A DNA stretch of 64,000 nucleotides from the NCBI GenBank assembly GCA_002311835.1, contig DBZY01000049.1:51810-115809 (forward strand), given 5' to 3'. Each line of letters begins with the position of its first letter. Within the stretch, counting starts at the first letter, position 1. Below are positions 1-9,494 of the stretch, piece by piece. Origin of the DNA: Proteobacteria bacterium UBA1148 (GTDB lineage: Bacteria; Pseudomonadota; Gammaproteobacteria; Steroidobacterales; Rariloculaceae). The position numbers and the translations under genes were made by a program. A model generated the notes under the pieces. The model did not search any database. It worked only from the letters and a program-made list of their open reading frames with translations, and was not told the origin of the DNA.

Positions 1-1
1 A

Positions 2-613
2 CGGCTTCATTTGGATTCTGGTTGGGTGCCCGCAGATACGCAGATAACAGAACTGGAAGCTGCAATTCGCGCTGTGTGTGAGCCTATCTTCAACAAGCCG
101 TTGAAAGATATTTCATTTGGTTTGGTGTTGCTAAGGCTCTTTGATACGGCTCGTCAGTTTGACATGGAGGTACAACCACAACTCGTGTTACTACAGAAAA
201 CCCTACTAAATATCGAGGGGCTCGGGAGGCAGCTGTATCCAGATCTTGATCTGTGGGCAACTGCGCAGCCCGTTCTCCAGGAGTGGATGCAGCAACGGAC
301 CGACCCACGAGAACATCTGAAGCGGTTGCTAAATAACTGGCCTCAGATAAGTGAAGATCTCATGTTGTTGCCAGACGCGCTCTACCAGTTCGTACGTAAG
401 GTACTCGAGGAAGTGTACGAAGAAAAGGCCCTCAAGTCCGAACTTAAAAATTTGCCAATCCGTAAAGCTTTTACTCTGAGTGGTGGACTCTTAGCCGGCG
501 CCGTGCTTCTACTGGCTGGAGTGTTGTGGATCGGGCTTGAAGCGACACCTACCTGGTTTGGCTGGGGCCCTGTCGCGGCTGGCCTAGCTTTGACGTTTCG
601 AGCTGGTCGCTGA
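2..613 (+). CDS. ubiB: UbiB, ubiquinone biosynthesis regulatory protein kinase-like (C-terminal part)
   Basis: Only the C-terminal ~203 residues are present; the gene is cut by the window start and the frame is open from base 2. The stretch with DSGWVP, AIRAVCEPIF, PLKDISFG and PQLVLLQKTLLNIEGLG is the well-known C-terminal half of the UbiB (ABC1/ADCK atypical kinase) lobe. It is followed by two hydrophobic segments near the end (around bases 480-590), matching the C-terminal membrane anchor of UbiB. The family is needed for coenzyme Q synthesis, probably using ATP hydrolysis to extract or present lipid intermediates. In many gammaproteobacteria ubiB lies beside ubiE/ubiJ and tatABC; here tatABC is at the other end of the window. 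The gene is followed after 10 bases by the MFS gene. Identity is secure; the N-terminal catalytic motifs are outside the window. Confidence 0.93.
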   Translation, partial: RLHLDSGWVPADTQITELEAAIRAVCEPIFNKPLKDISFGLVLLRLFDTARQFDMEVQPQLVLLQKTLLNIEGLGRQLYPDLDLWATAQPVLQEWMQQRTDPREHLKRLLNNWPQISEDLMLLPDALYQFVRKVLEEVYEEKALKSELKNLPIRKAFTLSGGLLAGAVLLLAGVLWIGLEATPTWFGWGPVAAGLALTFRAGR

Positions 614-623
614 AGCGGATTCA

Positions 624-1829
624 GTGAACGATCACAAAGAATTGCCCTTAGGCGAGTTCGTCTCGCTTATGGCCATGCTTACGTCTCTGGTTGCGTTGTC
701 AATCGATGCCATGCTTCCAGCATTGTCCGATATTGGCAGGGAACTTGGTGTGCAGCGACAGAACGATAACCAGTTAATCATCTCTGCATTGTTTCTGGGT
801 GTTGCGTTAGGGCAATTAGTTTATGGCCCTCTATCTGATCGAATTGGCCGCAAACCTGGAATCTATGCGGGTCTCACCCTATTCATTTTAGGCTGCCTTC
901 TCTCGGTTATTTCCTGGAATTACTCCGTCATGCTTTGTGGTCGTTTTCTTCAGGGATTCGGTGCCGCTGGGCCTCGTATCGTAACCATGGCGCTGATACG
1001 AGATCGTTGTAAGGGGCGCGAGATGGCTAGAATCACGTCATTCGTGATTACCATTTTTGTGATTGTTCCAACAGTTGCGCCGGCCCTGGGGCAAGCAGTT
1101 TTGTTGGTTGCAAACTGGCGGATGATTTTTGGCCTCCTGCTTGTGCTTTCGATAATTGCATTCATTTGGTTCGGCATACGTCAACCCGAGAGCCTACCAC
1201 CTAGTCGTCGCACCCAACTCGCACTAGGGACAATGGCTAAGGCTGTAAAAGAGGTATGTTTAAATCGCACCGCTTTGGGATACGCTTTGGCTGCTGGGCT
1301 CGTCTTCGGGGCATTCCTGGGCTACTTGAATTCAGCGCAGCAGATATTTCAGATCCAGTTTGACCTAGGGGGGCTGTTCCCCGTTTATTTTGGTGTACTT
1401 TCAGTCTCTTTTGGGGCTGCCTCCTATACAAATGCACGCTTGGTCATGCGATATGGCATGCGCACTCTTTCGTGGCGAAGTCTGCAAGCGTTGTGCGTTC
1501 TGTCTGCGGTCTTTTTTGCATTTTCAGTAATGATTCAAGGTCAACCACCGCTTTGGACAGTGATGGCATGGGGTGCCACCACTTTTTTCTGTGTAGGTAT
1601 GGTATTTGGGAACTTCAATGCGATGGCCATGGAGCCGTTCGGTCAACGGACGGGGCTAGCCGCCGCTATCATCGGGTCGTTTACGACCCTAATTGCGGGG
1701 GTGCTCGGGGGACTTATTGGTCAGCTGTACAATGGCACAGTACTCCCGCTGATTGGAGGTTTCGCTGTCCTTGGGGCAGGGGCGCTTGGTGCTATGTACT
1801 GGACTGAATTGGCTTCTCAAGGACGTTAG
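624..1829 (+). CDS. MFS transporter, Bcr/CflA-type drug resistance exporter
   Basis: 401 residues with about 12 hydrophobic segments. The first loop carries the MFS signature GPLSDRIGRKP (about residues 67-77), and the N-terminal helix has the SIDAMLPALSDI pattern typical of the Bcr/CflA (drug:H+ antiporter DHA1) subfamily. The protein is expected in the inner membrane, exporting small molecules with proton influx; substrates in the family include bicyclomycin, chloramphenicol and sulfonamides, and cannot be told from sequence. The start is GTG, 10 bases after ubiB, so co-transcription with ubiB is likely. Its stop overlaps by 4 bases the stop of the convergent CinA-like gene. Family call is firm, substrate unknown. 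Confidence 0.88.
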   Translation: MNDHKELPLGEFVSLMAMLTSLVALSIDAMLPALSDIGRELGVQRQNDNQLIISALFLGVALGQLVYGPLSDRIGRKPGIYAGLTLFILGCLLSVISWNYSVMLCGRFLQGFGAAGPRIVTMALIRDRCKGREMARITSFVITIFVIVPTVAPALGQAVLLVANWRMIFGLLLVLSIIAFIWFGIRQPESLPPSRRTQLALGTMAKAVKEVCLNRTALGYALAAGLVFGAFLGYLNSAQQIFQIQFDLGGLFPVYFGVLSVSFGAASYTNARLVMRYGMRTLSWRSLQALCVLSAVFFAFSVMIQGQPPLWTVMAWGATTFFCVGMVFGNFNAMAMEPFGQRTGLAAAIIGSFTTLIAGVLGGLIGQLYNGTVLPLIGGFAVLGAGALGAMYWTELASQGR

Positions 1830-2578
1830 CTGGGTTCGCCAACACTCGACTCATCACCCAGATTTCTCATAGTAGCTACAACAAGTCTAATTACTTTTTC
1901 GACAACAGACTCATCCATACCGCGCACGACTAGATTAGCCCCATAGCAGCCATCTCGAAAGAAAGGATAGCTGCCTATTTCGACTGTCGAGTATTTCAGA
2001 GCAAGGTCTTCTAAGGGTTGCGCGATGTCCCCCTCGGGCAAGAATACGTCGACGTTTCGGGAGTAAATGGATCCGCCAACCCCTAGGTCGTCTGCAAAGG
2101 TGGAGAACATAGCTCGTGCTACGCTTGGGACTCCTGCCAGGACGAACACATTTTCAACCCTAAATCCTGGGGCATTACTTAAAGAATTGTCGATTAGACT
2201 AGCTCCCTCTGGTACATGAGCCATCTTAAGCCTTGCCGGGTTGAGGGCGCGCCCACTGCGACTCAGACATGTAACCGCATCCTCGTCAAGTACTAGATGG
2301 CGATTAAAGGCTGTGGCGATACACTCCGCTGTGATGTCATCATGAGTGGGACCAATGCCGCCCGTGGTGATCACGTAGGTATATTTGGCCCTACATTCAT
2401 TGAGTGCGTTGATAATCTCGGTTTTGTCATCAGGCAATACACGTGCTTCTGCCAGGCGAACACCACGCTGTGCGAGTTCAGAGCCAAGAAATCGAAGGTT
2501 CGTATCTTGCGTCTTACCGGACAATATTTCGTTGCCGATGATTAGAACACACGCTGTATTTGGTGAATCATTACTCAT
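1826..2578 (-). CDS. CinA/MoaB-type molybdopterin-binding domain protein (YfaY-like)
   Basis: 250 residues. The N-terminal two thirds is a MoCF/MoaB-like domain of the CinA family: IIGNEILSGKTQDTN, then TTGGIGPTHDDIT, and later PGF...VFVLAGVPSVARAMF. In CinA proteins this domain has been linked to nucleotide pyrophosphatase activity (ADP-ribose, NMN-type substrates). The C-terminal NMN deamidase (PncC) domain of full-length CinA is absent, so this is the short, single-domain form. It is the last gene of the minus-strand trp run, 38 bases after the DUF2007 gene, and may be read through from it. Family is clear; substrate and role are not known from sequence. 'Competence/damage-inducible' is only a legacy name. 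Confidence 0.85.
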   Translation of the reverse strand: MSNDSPNTACVLIIGNEILSGKTQDTNLRFLGSELAQRGVRLAEARVLPDDKTEIINALNECRAKYTYVITTGGIGPTHDDITAECIATAFNRHLVLDEDAVTCLSRSGRALNPARLKMAHVPEGASLIDNSLSNAPGFRVENVFVLAGVPSVARAMFSTFADDLGVGGSIYSRNVDVFLPEGDIAQPLEDLALKYSTVEIGSYPFFRDGCYGANLVVRGMDESVVEKVIRLVVATMRNLGDESSVGEPS

Positions 2579-2616
2579 AGGGACTCATTTATGGTTGTCC
2601 GTTGAAAAGGTGATCC

Positions 2617-2934
2617 TCACCCGACCGGGATGTCGGCACCACCGCACTGCCAGCAGAGGGCAAACTGCCCCTCATTACTTTCTCCACACAGAGTACACCG
2701 CCATTCTTCACATTCCGCTGGGGCATTTTTTACAGCCCCTAGCACAGCCTCGGCGCGTGCTAGATCTTCATCTCGTGTCACCCATAGTTCTGGTAGACAG
2801 TCGAGAAAGGGGATTTCACCCAACCCTCCGGAAAGCTGATCATTTCTTATGAAACAGGTAATCGCAGATTGCTCAAGAAGATTTTTCAAATGCCCAACAT
2901 AAGCCAGTGACTCATGCGTGACTAGTCTCTTCAT
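2617..2934 (-). CDS. DUF2007 domain protein with C-terminal RanBP2-type zinc finger
   Basis: 105 residues. The first ~70 (MKRLVTHES..., VGHLKNLLEQ, ICFIRNDQLSG-like, PELWVTRDEDLARAEAVL) match DUF2007, a putative signal-transducing domain related to PII-like folds whose function is not established. The C-terminal part has W-x-C-x2-C-x3-N-x6-C-x2-C (WRCTLCGESN...CWQC), the exact spacing of a RanBP2-type zinc finger; in eukaryotes this fold binds single-stranded RNA or ubiquitin. The gene starts 16 bases after the trpA stop on the same strand, so it is probably part of the trp transcript. Family call is good; function unknown. Confidence 0.82.
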   Translation of the reverse strand: MKRLVTHESLAYVGHLKNLLEQSAITCFIRNDQLSGGLGEIPFLDCLPELWVTRDEDLARAEAVLGAVKNAPAECEEWRCTLCGESNEGQFALCWQCGGADIPVG

Positions 2935-2950
2935 AGGGAGTTAGCTCGTT

Positions 2951-3712
2951 TCACAGACGCAATTCTTTAAGAAAAGCTGCCGCACTCTCGCCCCTCTCTA
3001 AGGCTTCGATCAATGCTGAACCAACGATAACGCCGTCGGTGTACTGGTTGATCAGTTTTACCTGTTCGCGCTCTCTAACCCCGAAGCCAGCACACACCGG
3101 TACTTGGGCTGCTGCTTTTACAGTGCCCAAATATTCTGCTAGCTCAAGAGGTAACTCAGTTTTCCCACCGGTAATGCCGGTGCGTGTTACGGCATATACA
3201 AATCCTTGGCTCATTTTACACAGTTGTGTAAGGCGCCCAGACGGTGTCGCTGGTGTGACGAGCTGCACGAGAGCCAGGCCATGTGTATCCAGACAGTCTT
3301 TCAAAGGAGCGCTTTCCTCGTAGGGTAGGTCGGGAACGATAAAACCGCTCACGCGGACCTCGTTTGCCCGTGCCGCTAATTTATCGAAGCCAAACGCAAG
3401 CAATGGGTTCAAATAACTCATCAACAAAATCGGTGCCGCGGGTTTAGTCTTTCTGGCAGCAAGCTGATCCAATATCCAGCGCAAGCTGATACCTTTCTTA
3501 ATCGCTGCTTGACTTGAACGCTGGATCGTTACTCCATCCGCCATGGGATCTGTGAAGGGGACGCCTATTTCTACCGCATCAGCGACGCCCTCAACCTCCT
3601 CGAGGATCTGAAGAAAGCGTTCGGGTTCTGGATAGCCCGCAGTTAAAAATGCTACGAGTGCCGATCCGTTTGCTTGCTCCAAGGCGTGGCGAAGTACTTC
3701 ATGCGGCTGCAT
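2951..3712 (-). CDS. trpA: Tryptophan synthase alpha subunit
   Basis: 253 residues from the chosen ATG at 3712. It catalyses indole-3-glycerol phosphate to indole plus glyceraldehyde-3-phosphate in the cytoplasmic TrpA2B2 complex. Visible hallmarks: LVAFLTAGYPEPE near the start, catalytic Glu in VEIGVPF (about residue 48), catalytic Asp in DPMADG (about 59), SYLNPLLAFG, PDLPYEES, TRTGITGG and the phosphate-binding GFGV and GSALIEALE. The frame stays open upstream to 3745, but 3712 gives the usual N-terminus and overlaps the trpB stop by 14 bases, a translational-coupling arrangement that suits equimolar subunits. Last enzyme gene of the trp operon. Confidence 0.96.
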   Translation of the reverse strand: MQPHEVLRHALEQANGSALVAFLTAGYPEPERFLQILEEVEGVADAVEIGVPFTDPMADGVTIQRSSQAAIKKGISLRWILDQLAARKTKPAAPILLMSYLNPLLAFGFDKLAARANEVRVSGFIVPDLPYEESAPLKDCLDTHGLALVQLVTPATPSGRLTQLCKMSQGFVYAVTRTGITGGKTELPLELAEYLGTVKAAAQVPVCAGFGVREREQVKLINQYTDGVIVGSALIEALERGESAAAFLKELRL

Positions 3713-4967
3713 TAACAGCCTCCTCACCATTTCTGCGGTTTCCAACGGGATATTGGCTCAGGATTGGCATGTCCTTGTCGCCACGGCCAGAAAGCCCTAT
3801 GAGAATCCTGGTGCCCTGATTCGATGCAGCCCAACGACGAGCCCCAGCAATAGCGTGCGCGGTTTCGAGTGCGGGCAAAATTCCCTCCAATGCGCAGCAC
3901 TCAGCCAGAGCGTCCAACGCTTCCGAGTCGCTGGCAGTGACATACTCGACTCTGCCTATCATTTTTAACAGAGAATGCTCAGGACCGACCCCTGGGTAAT
4001 CCAACCCTGCGGAGACTGAGTGTGTTTCCTGTATCTGGCCGTCATCATCGTAGAGCAACATACTATGTGCGCCGTGTAACACACCGGGCCGTCCCGCGCT
4101 CAAAGTGGCGGAGTGATCACCCAGCGTTTCTCCTCGGCCACCGGCCTCAACACCGAAAAGTTGCACGTTTTCATCTGCCAGAAACGCATAAAATAAGCCG
4201 ATAGCGTTTGATCCACCACCAACGCATGCGAAAGCTGCGTCTGGGAGATCAGCATATTTTCTGATCTGTGCTCTCGCCTCGTGACCGATCACTGCTTGAA
4301 GCTCGCGAACCAAATATGGATAGGGATGAGGGCCAACGGCGGAGCCCAATAGATAGTAGGTTTCGATCGGGTCGGAGACCCAATCTCGGATGGCTTCATC
4401 AATAGCTGCTCGCAGCGTGCAGTCGCCAGAGGTTACGGGGATCACAGTGGCCCCCAGCCGTTCCATACGATCGACATTTGGTGATTGGCGAGCGACATCA
4501 ATTTCACCCATATAGACAACACATGGTAGGCCCACGCGCGCGCATGCCGCAGCGGACGCAACACCATGTTGACCCGCACCTGTCTCGGCGACGATTCGAG
4601 TTGCGCCGAGGGCTTCGGCTAGTAGAGCCTGACCAATGGCGTTGTTGATTTTGTGAGCACCAGTATGGGCTAGGTCCTCGCGCTTGAACCAAACTTCAGC
4701 ACCCCACTCTTTGGAAAGTCTGGGTGCTGGTGTTAGGGAAGTTGGTCGTCCAACCCAGTCTCTCAACTCCGATCCTAGGCGGTTTTTGAACGCCTTTTCA
4801 GGAAGTAATCGATACACCCCTTCAGTGAGACGATTGATTGCCGGCATCAATGTCTCTGGAACATAGCGTCCTCCAAAAGGTCCAAATCGGCCTTCAGCAT
4901 CAGGAAGTTTACCGTTCAGAAGTGCCTGGAGAAGTGTTTCGTGCTGGGCTGCTTCATCTGGCGCCAT
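3699..4967 (-). CDS. trpB: Tryptophan synthase beta subunit
   Basis: 422 residues from ATG 4967. PLP enzyme that condenses indole and L-serine to L-tryptophan. Features: GRFGPFGGRYVPETL at the N-terminus, PLP lysine in HTGAHKINN (about residue 106), ETGAGQHG, the phosphate-binding GGGSNAIG loop, and EGIxPALET near the C-terminus. The open frame runs upstream to 5066, but those extra residues have no family counterpart; 4967 overlaps the trpF stop by 14 bases. Belongs to the TrpB1 class that forms a complex with TrpA. Confidence 0.97.
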   Translation of the reverse strand: MAPDEAAQHETLLQALLNGKLPDAEGRFGPFGGRYVPETLMPAINRLTEGVYRLLPEKAFKNRLGSELRDWVGRPTSLTPAPRLSKEWGAEVWFKREDLAHTGAHKINNAIGQALLAEALGATRIVAETGAGQHGVASAAACARVGLPCVVYMGEIDVARQSPNVDRMERLGATVIPVTSGDCTLRAAIDEAIRDWVSDPIETYYLLGSAVGPHPYPYLVRELQAVIGHEARAQIRKYADLPDAAFACVGGGSNAIGLFYAFLADENVQLFGVEAGGRGETLGDHSATLSAGRPGVLHGAHSMLLYDDDGQIQETHSVSAGLDYPGVGPEHSLLKMIGRVEYVTASDSEALDALAECCALEGILPALETAHAIAGARRWAASNQGTRILIGLSGRGDKDMPILSQYPVGNRRNGEEAVNAAA

Positions 4968-5553
4968 CGTTATTCTCCATTGACCGGATGCGGGCAATAA
5001 ATCCTCTGATTTTCTTTTGATCCTTGATGCCTCTGGCAGACTCCACGCCACTGGATACATCAACACCCCAAGGTTTCACAGATTGAACCGCTGTCACTAT
5101 GTTGCTGCTATTCAAACCGCCTGCGAGGATGACTCGCGTTTTCATTGCCATCCATGCGGCTTCCTGCCAGTCGGCTTTCTCGCCACTTCCACTACGGGGG
5201 CTTTCAAATAGCATACGCGCTGGCCATTTATCTACACTAGGATTCAAGCGCGCTCGAAACACTGGTAAGGGTTTGCAATCTTCCAGATCAAGTTCGTCGA
5301 AATCCTCGGTATCGGTCTGCAACCAGTCAGGCGCAAACACGGTTCTGACCCTGGTCCATTCCTCCACGGTTGGATGGTGCATAACAGCAACCCTAATGAT
5401 GTCATCTCGCACATTACGACAAAGGGCGTGTGCTAAGTCCGAGCTCACCTGTCTCGGTGAGGGCGCGAACACAAACCCCAACGCGTCGGCGCCTGCTGCA
5501 ACGGATGTCTCTACTGCTTCCGAGGTGCTTAGACCACAAATCTTTACGAACAC
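4954..5553 (-). CDS. trpF: Phosphoribosylanthranilate isomerase
   Basis: 199 residues, GTG start. It isomerises N-(5'-phosphoribosyl)anthranilate to CdRP. The N-terminus VKICG carries the general-base cysteine, followed by GADALGFVF and SPRQV. Toward the C-terminus are LAGGLNSSN and PWGVDVSSGVE, the substrate-phosphate binding segments. The usual general acid Asp (in L-L/F-D) is Glu here (LFESPRSGSG...ADW), a variant that I believe also occurs in other proteobacterial TrpF proteins. The start overlaps the trpC stop by 10 bases; not fused to trpC, unlike enteric bacteria. Confidence 0.93.
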   Translation of the reverse strand: MFVKICGLSTSEAVETSVAAGADALGFVFAPSPRQVSSDLAHALCRNVRDDIIRVAVMHHPTVEEWTRVRTVFAPDWLQTDTEDFDELDLEDCKPLPVFRARLNPSVDKWPARMLFESPRSGSGEKADWQEAAWMAMKTRVILAGGLNSSNIVTAVQSVKPWGVDVSSGVESARGIKDQKKIRGFIARIRSMENNDGAR

Positions 5554-6407
5554 GATACTTCCCTCACCGTCTCTACACCGGCGTTCTTAAGAGAAACTAG
5601 TTCGCGAGCCGCGTCGGTCGAGCGCATCAGTGCTGATCCGATTAAAGCGGCGCGGTAACCTAACTTTGCAACGGTTATTACGTCAGCTGGTTCTTTGATG
5701 CCACTCTCCGCAACTGCTGGGAGGTCTGGCGGCAAATGGGTTGCGAGCTTTTGGAAACGATCAAAGTTGATTTCGAGATTTTTTAGATCTCTGCAGTTAA
5801 CGCCGCATAGGATTGGGGCGGGAGAATGATCTGAGATTTTGAGTGAGCATATTCGCTCTAAATCTCGCTCATCAAAACCCTCCAGTAGAACGAACATTCC
5901 ATATTCCATAGCGCTGTCAAGCAGTGCGGTGATTTGAGAATCACTCAACATGGTGATGATCACTAGAACCCCACTGGCACCTGCGATTCGTGCCTCAAGG
6001 ACCTGGTAAGGATCAGTCAAAAAATCTTTGCGCATTACTGGAATTCTGTGGTCCATGAGAGAAGCCGTTACTTCGCTTAGGTCCCTTAGACTGCCGCTGA
6101 ATTCATCCGGCTCCGTCAACACAGAGACCGCGTTGGCGCCACCTGATGCATATGCGGCGATTTGAGTGTCGCGGTCAAACTGTTTGCCCGTCAGTGCGCC
6201 TCCAGCTGGCGAGCGCATCTTAAGTTCCGCGATAATGTTGAAGTCATCTAGAACAAGTGGCGGCGGCGTTGGTGCTGTCAACGCTCGTTGCACGAGTTGA
6301 CCCTCCGAATTCCGGGCACGTGCTTCCTTGACGCGCTTGTGGCTGGCCTGGGCCATACGATCTAGGAAATAGCTGGTACTCATTTTGTCCGTACCACCAT
6401 ACTTCAT
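5544..6407 (-). CDS. trpC: Indole-3-glycerol phosphate synthase
   Basis: 287 residues if started at ATG 6407, which forms a TAATG overlap with the trpD stop; a second ATG at 6383 (MSTSYFLDRM) gives the usual family N-terminus and is an equally good start. The enzyme closes CdRP to indole-3-glycerol phosphate with loss of CO2 and water. Motifs: IIAELKMRSPAGG (catalytic Lys and phosphate loop), AVSVLTEPDEFSGS, PVMRKDFLTDPYQV (catalytic Lys), LLEGFDE, CGVNCRDLKN, VAESGI, and IGSALMRS. Mid-operon position with overlaps on both sides indicates coupled translation. Confidence 0.95.
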   Translation of the reverse strand: MKYGGTDKMSTSYFLDRMAQASHKRVKEARARNSEGQLVQRALTAPTPPPLVLDDFNIIAELKMRSPAGGALTGKQFDRDTQIAAYASGGANAVSVLTEPDEFSGSLRDLSEVTASLMDHRIPVMRKDFLTDPYQVLEARIAGASGVLVIITMLSDSQITALLDSAMEYGMFVLLEGFDERDLERICSLKISDHSPAPILCGVNCRDLKNLEINFDRFQKLATHLPPDLPAVAESGIKEPADVITVAKLGYRAALIGSALMRSTDAARELVSLKNAGVETVREVSCS

Positions 6408-7438
6408 TACGCCAGCCCCATCCCGACAGACTCGAGCTGTTTGATGAACCGTGCGCCTATGCCATCATTCAATATCTCGCGCGCGCGCGTTACACCACTC
6501 TGTGGGTTTGTAACTTCTCCAGTAACCTCCAATGCGAGTGCTGCTCCGAGAATTAATGCTTCACGGTGAGCAAGGGTATCTCCGCCGCACAAGGCGTTGC
6601 GTAACCGAACAGCATTCTCCTCTGGCTCGCCGCCTTCAAGGTCTTCGGCTGAGCAGCGGGTGAGCCCATAGTCTGCTGGATCGCGGACTGTTCTCTCAAC
6701 TGAACCGGGGCGAACATCGAAACACAGAAAAGGGCCAACCGGCGTTGGCTCATCCCACCCCGGTGCTCCGTGGATGACTAGGCTACGCTCGGCATTCATA
6801 CCTGATAGCGTGTGTGCCATTAGTTCTGCCATCGATTCGCTAAAAGCTCCAATGACATGAAAAGCAGGTCGCGCCGGGTTTGTTAATGGTCCCAGGATGT
6901 TGAAGACTGTCCGAACACCTAATGCCGTACGTACCGGTGCAATAGCCTTCATTGCGGGGTGATAGTAAGGGGCGAAAAGAAATGTGAAGCCCAACGCCTC
7001 CAAACAAGCCGCGGTTTGTTGATTGTCTAACGGTATGGGTAGCCCTAGCGCTTGTAGCACGTCAGCGCTGCCGGAGCGACTCGAGATCGAACGGTTTCCG
7101 TGTTTCAGTACCTTTGCACCACAGGCGGCTGCTAACAGGGCGCTGCCCGTTGAGAGGTTCAGACTCCCCGAGCTATCTCCTCCGGTGCCAACAATATCCA
7201 CATAAGATTCACCCTCGGGGATAGGAGGTTGAACTGCCAGTTCTCGCATGGCTAGAGCAAATCCCCTAATTTCAGCGGCTACCTCCCCTTTTGAGCGCAA
7301 CGCGATGAGTAATCCCCCGACCAATGGAGCGGGCAAATCTCCGCTAGCCATCTCGCGCAATATGGAAGCGGATTCTTCCTCGGTAAGGTTGGTTCCCGCT
7401 AAAATTTTTTCAAGCATTTTGACAGCTTGTGAACTCAT
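6407..7438 (-). CDS. trpD: Anthranilate phosphoribosyltransferase
   Basis: 343 residues. Transfers phosphoribosyl from PRPP to anthranilate. Motifs: [19 protein letters not shown] (PRPP-binding glycine loop), [51 protein letters not shown]. Full family length. It overlaps trpG by 4 bases (ATGA) and trpC by 1 base (TAATG). Separate from trpG, in contrast to the trpGD fusion in Escherichia. Confidence 0.97.
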   Translation of the reverse strand: MSSQAVKMLEKILAGTNLTEEESASILREMASGDLPAPLVGGLLIALRSKGEVAAEIRGFALAMRELAVQPPIPEGESYVDIVGTGGDSSGSLNLSTGSALLAAACGAKVLKHGNRSISSRSGSADVLQALGLPIPLDNQQTAACLEALGFTFLFAPYYHPAMKAIAPVRTALGVRTVFNILGPLTNPARPAFHVIGAFSESMAELMAHTLSGMNAERSLVIHGAPGWDEPTPVGPFLCFDVRPGSVERTVRDPADYGLTRCSAEDLEGGEPEENAVRLRNALCGGDTLAHREALILGAALALEVTGEVTNPQSGVTRAREILNDGIGARFIKQLESVGMGLA

Positions 7439-8043
7439 TTTTGTCCCCCACCGGCTTTCACCGCGTTCCGTTCCGGGTAGAGAAAATTTTCAAGTAATGT
7501 TGGTCCATCCGGTGTCAGGATACTCTCCGGATGGAACTGTACGCCTTCCACGGGCAACACTTTATGGCGGACGCCCATGATTTCACCCTCCTCTGTTCTG
7601 GCGGTTACTTGTAAAACGTCAGGTATTTGTTCCCGGTGCGCCGCAAGGGAGTGATAGCGTCCGGCATTGAAAGGATTGGGGAGTGTTCTATATAAAGTTT
7701 CGCCATCGTGGTCTACTCGGGAAGTTTTTCCGTGCATCAGCATGCCTGCTGCCACAATCTCCCCGCCGAAGTGCTCGACTATACATTGGTGTCCAAGACA
7801 GACACCGAGCACGGGGATTTCCCCTGCAAAGTTGTCAATCATCGCGAGCGACACCCCAGCATCGGATGGGCGGCCTGGACCAGGAGAGATCACTAAGTGG
7901 GTTGGGTCTATTTTTGTGGCTGCAGTTATGCCTATCGCGTCGTTACGGTGTACTGATACCCTCGCTTCAAGAATCAGAAAGGCCTGCACCAGGTTGTAGG
8001 TGAAGGAATCATAGTTATCTATCAAAAGAAGCCGTGCGCTCAC
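7435..8043 (-). CDS. trpG: Anthranilate synthase component II (glutamine amidotransferase)
   Basis: 202 residues, class I glutamine amidotransferase. [15 protein letters not shown] at the N-terminus, oxyanion/PGP motif [13 protein letters not shown], nucleophile cysteine in [12 protein letters not shown], and the His/Glu of the triad in [11 protein letters not shown]. It supplies ammonia from glutamine to TrpE. In many bacteria one such subunit also serves para-aminobenzoate synthase; the position inside the trp operon argues for TrpG as its main role. ATGA overlaps with both trpE and trpD. Confidence 0.95.
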   Translation of the reverse strand: MSARLLLIDNYDSFTYNLVQAFLILEARVSVHRNDAIGITAATKIDPTHLVISPGPGRPSDAGVSLAMIDNFAGEIPVLGVCLGHQCIVEHFGGEIVAAGMLMHGKTSRVDHDGETLYRTLPNPFNAGRYHSLAAHREQIPDVLQVTARTEEGEIMGVRHKVLPVEGVQFHPESILTPDGPTLLENFLYPERNAVKAGGGQK

Positions 8044-9470
8044 AGTCCCTTCTCCACAATTTCCAGTGCTTGCTTCAGAATAGCGCTCTTTGAGAGCACC
8101 TCCTGGTACTCATGTTCTGGGTTGCTGTCGGCAACGATGCCAGCGCCCGCTTGGAAGCTATACTCGTTACCATTGAAGACCATTGTGCGGATGGTAATGG
8201 CTTGGTCCATATTGCCGTTCTTTGACAGGTAGCCAACAGTGCCGCCATAGAGACCTCTACTAATCGGTTCCATCTCCGAGATCAATTCCATTGCTCGCAC
8301 CTTTGGTGCGCCGACCAGCGTTCCGGCAGGAAAAGCTGCTGCGAATAAATCTAGAGCGTCATATTCTTCCGCCAGTTTGCCTCGTACGCCGCTTACGATG
8401 TGCATGACATGGCTGTAGCGCTCGATTTTCTTATAGGGTTCGACGTGAATAGAACCCGCTTTGGCAACCCTGCCTAGATCATTTCTCGCCAGGTCGACCA
8501 GCATGACATGCTCAGCATTTTCCTTTGGATCTGCGAGCAATTCGGTCTCAAGCGCAGCGTCCAATTTTGAGGTCTCTCCCCGGGGCCGAGTTCCAGCGAT
8601 TGGTCTGAGCGACGCTTCCTGCTGATCCAGTCGTACTAGCGCTTCGGGAGAGGACCCTGCGATCTTAAGATCACCGAGTTCGAAAAAATACATGTAAGGC
8701 GATGGATTCAAGAGACGCATCGCTCGGTAACACTGGAAGGGGTCTAGATCTGTCTTTCCCGAAAAACGGATAGAAAGAACAATTTGGTAGATGTCTCCGG
8801 CGGCGATGTGAGCTTTGCAGCGTTCGACTCTAGCTATGAACTCCGATTTATCCAAGCTACCCGACGCCTTTGAAAATCCCCGTTTTTTCGGCTGATCTGA
8901 GCGCTGAGAATGGGTACGGTGATCAATACTTTGATGCAGTGCGTGGACAACCCGAGAGCGCAATTGTTGACGTTCGTTTTCGGTTCCCGAGTGGAGTAGC
9001 GCTACTCTCCGCGTGAGATGGTCAAATACGAGTAAAGATGCTGGTGCGACCAACGCTGCTTGCTGTAATCCACTGAGCTCTGCCTGGTTTGGAGGGAGCC
9101 TCTCGAAATAACGTACGACGTCATAACCATAAGCTCCGACCAGACCACCAGAGAAGGGAACGCTATCGATCCTAGGATATAACGCGGGGGATCGGTCCAG
9201 CGTTTCGCGCAACACGGAGAGCCACTCTGACCCACTTTCTGGCCGTTGTGTTTTCTGACCATCCACCACGAGTCGGTCTGCGTAAAGTTCCAGGGTTGGC
9301 CCGGGGCCTAGTCCCAGGAACGAATAACGCGCTAGGCGTTCGCCGCCCTCAACACTTTCCAGAAGGAACCGTGGTTCAAGAGCGGAAACGTGGCAGGCTT
9401 CCTGTTTAAGCTTTAGATACGCCGATACCGGCGTGTCCAGATCTGCGGCGATGTCAAATGGTGCTTGCAT
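8040..9470 (-). CDS. trpE: Anthranilate synthase component I
   Basis: 476 residues from ATG 9470 (the codon before it is TTG). Chorismate-binding enzyme making anthranilate with TrpG. The [18 protein letters not shown] segment near residue 35 holds the LLES motif of the tryptophan feedback site. The C-terminal catalytic domain shows [67 protein letters not shown] and [10 protein letters not shown]. First gene of the operon, 22 bases downstream of the attenuator U tract. Confidence 0.97.
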   Translation of the reverse strand: MQAPFDIAADLDTPVSAYLKLKQEACHVSALEPRFLLESVEGGERLARYSFLGLGPGPTLELYADRLVVDGQKTQRPESGSEWLSVLRETLDRSPALYPRIDSVPFSGGLVGAYGYDVVRYFERLPPNQAELSGLQQAALVAPASLLVFDHLTRRVALLHSGTENERQQLRSRVVHALHQSIDHRTHSQRSDQPKKRGFSKASGSLDKSEFIARVERCKAHIAAGDIYQIVLSIRFSGKTDLDPFQCYRAMRLLNPSPYMYFFELGDLKIAGSSPEALVRLDQQEASLRPIAGTRPRGETSKLDAALETELLADPKENAEHVMLVDLARNDLGRVAKAGSIHVEPYKKIERYSHVMHIVSGVRGKLAEEYDALDLFAAAFPAGTLVGAPKVRAMELISEMEPISRGLYGGTVGYLSKNGNMDQAITIRTMVFNGNEYSFQAGAGIVADSNPEHEYQEVLSKSAILKQALEIVEKGL

Positions 9471-9494
9471 CAAAGTGATTCTCTAGCCTCTATA

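Noticed and set aside
4968..5066. N-terminal extension of trpB to 5066
   Set aside because: It lies inside trpF and has no counterpart in TrpB proteins; ATG 4967 gives the normal N-terminus.
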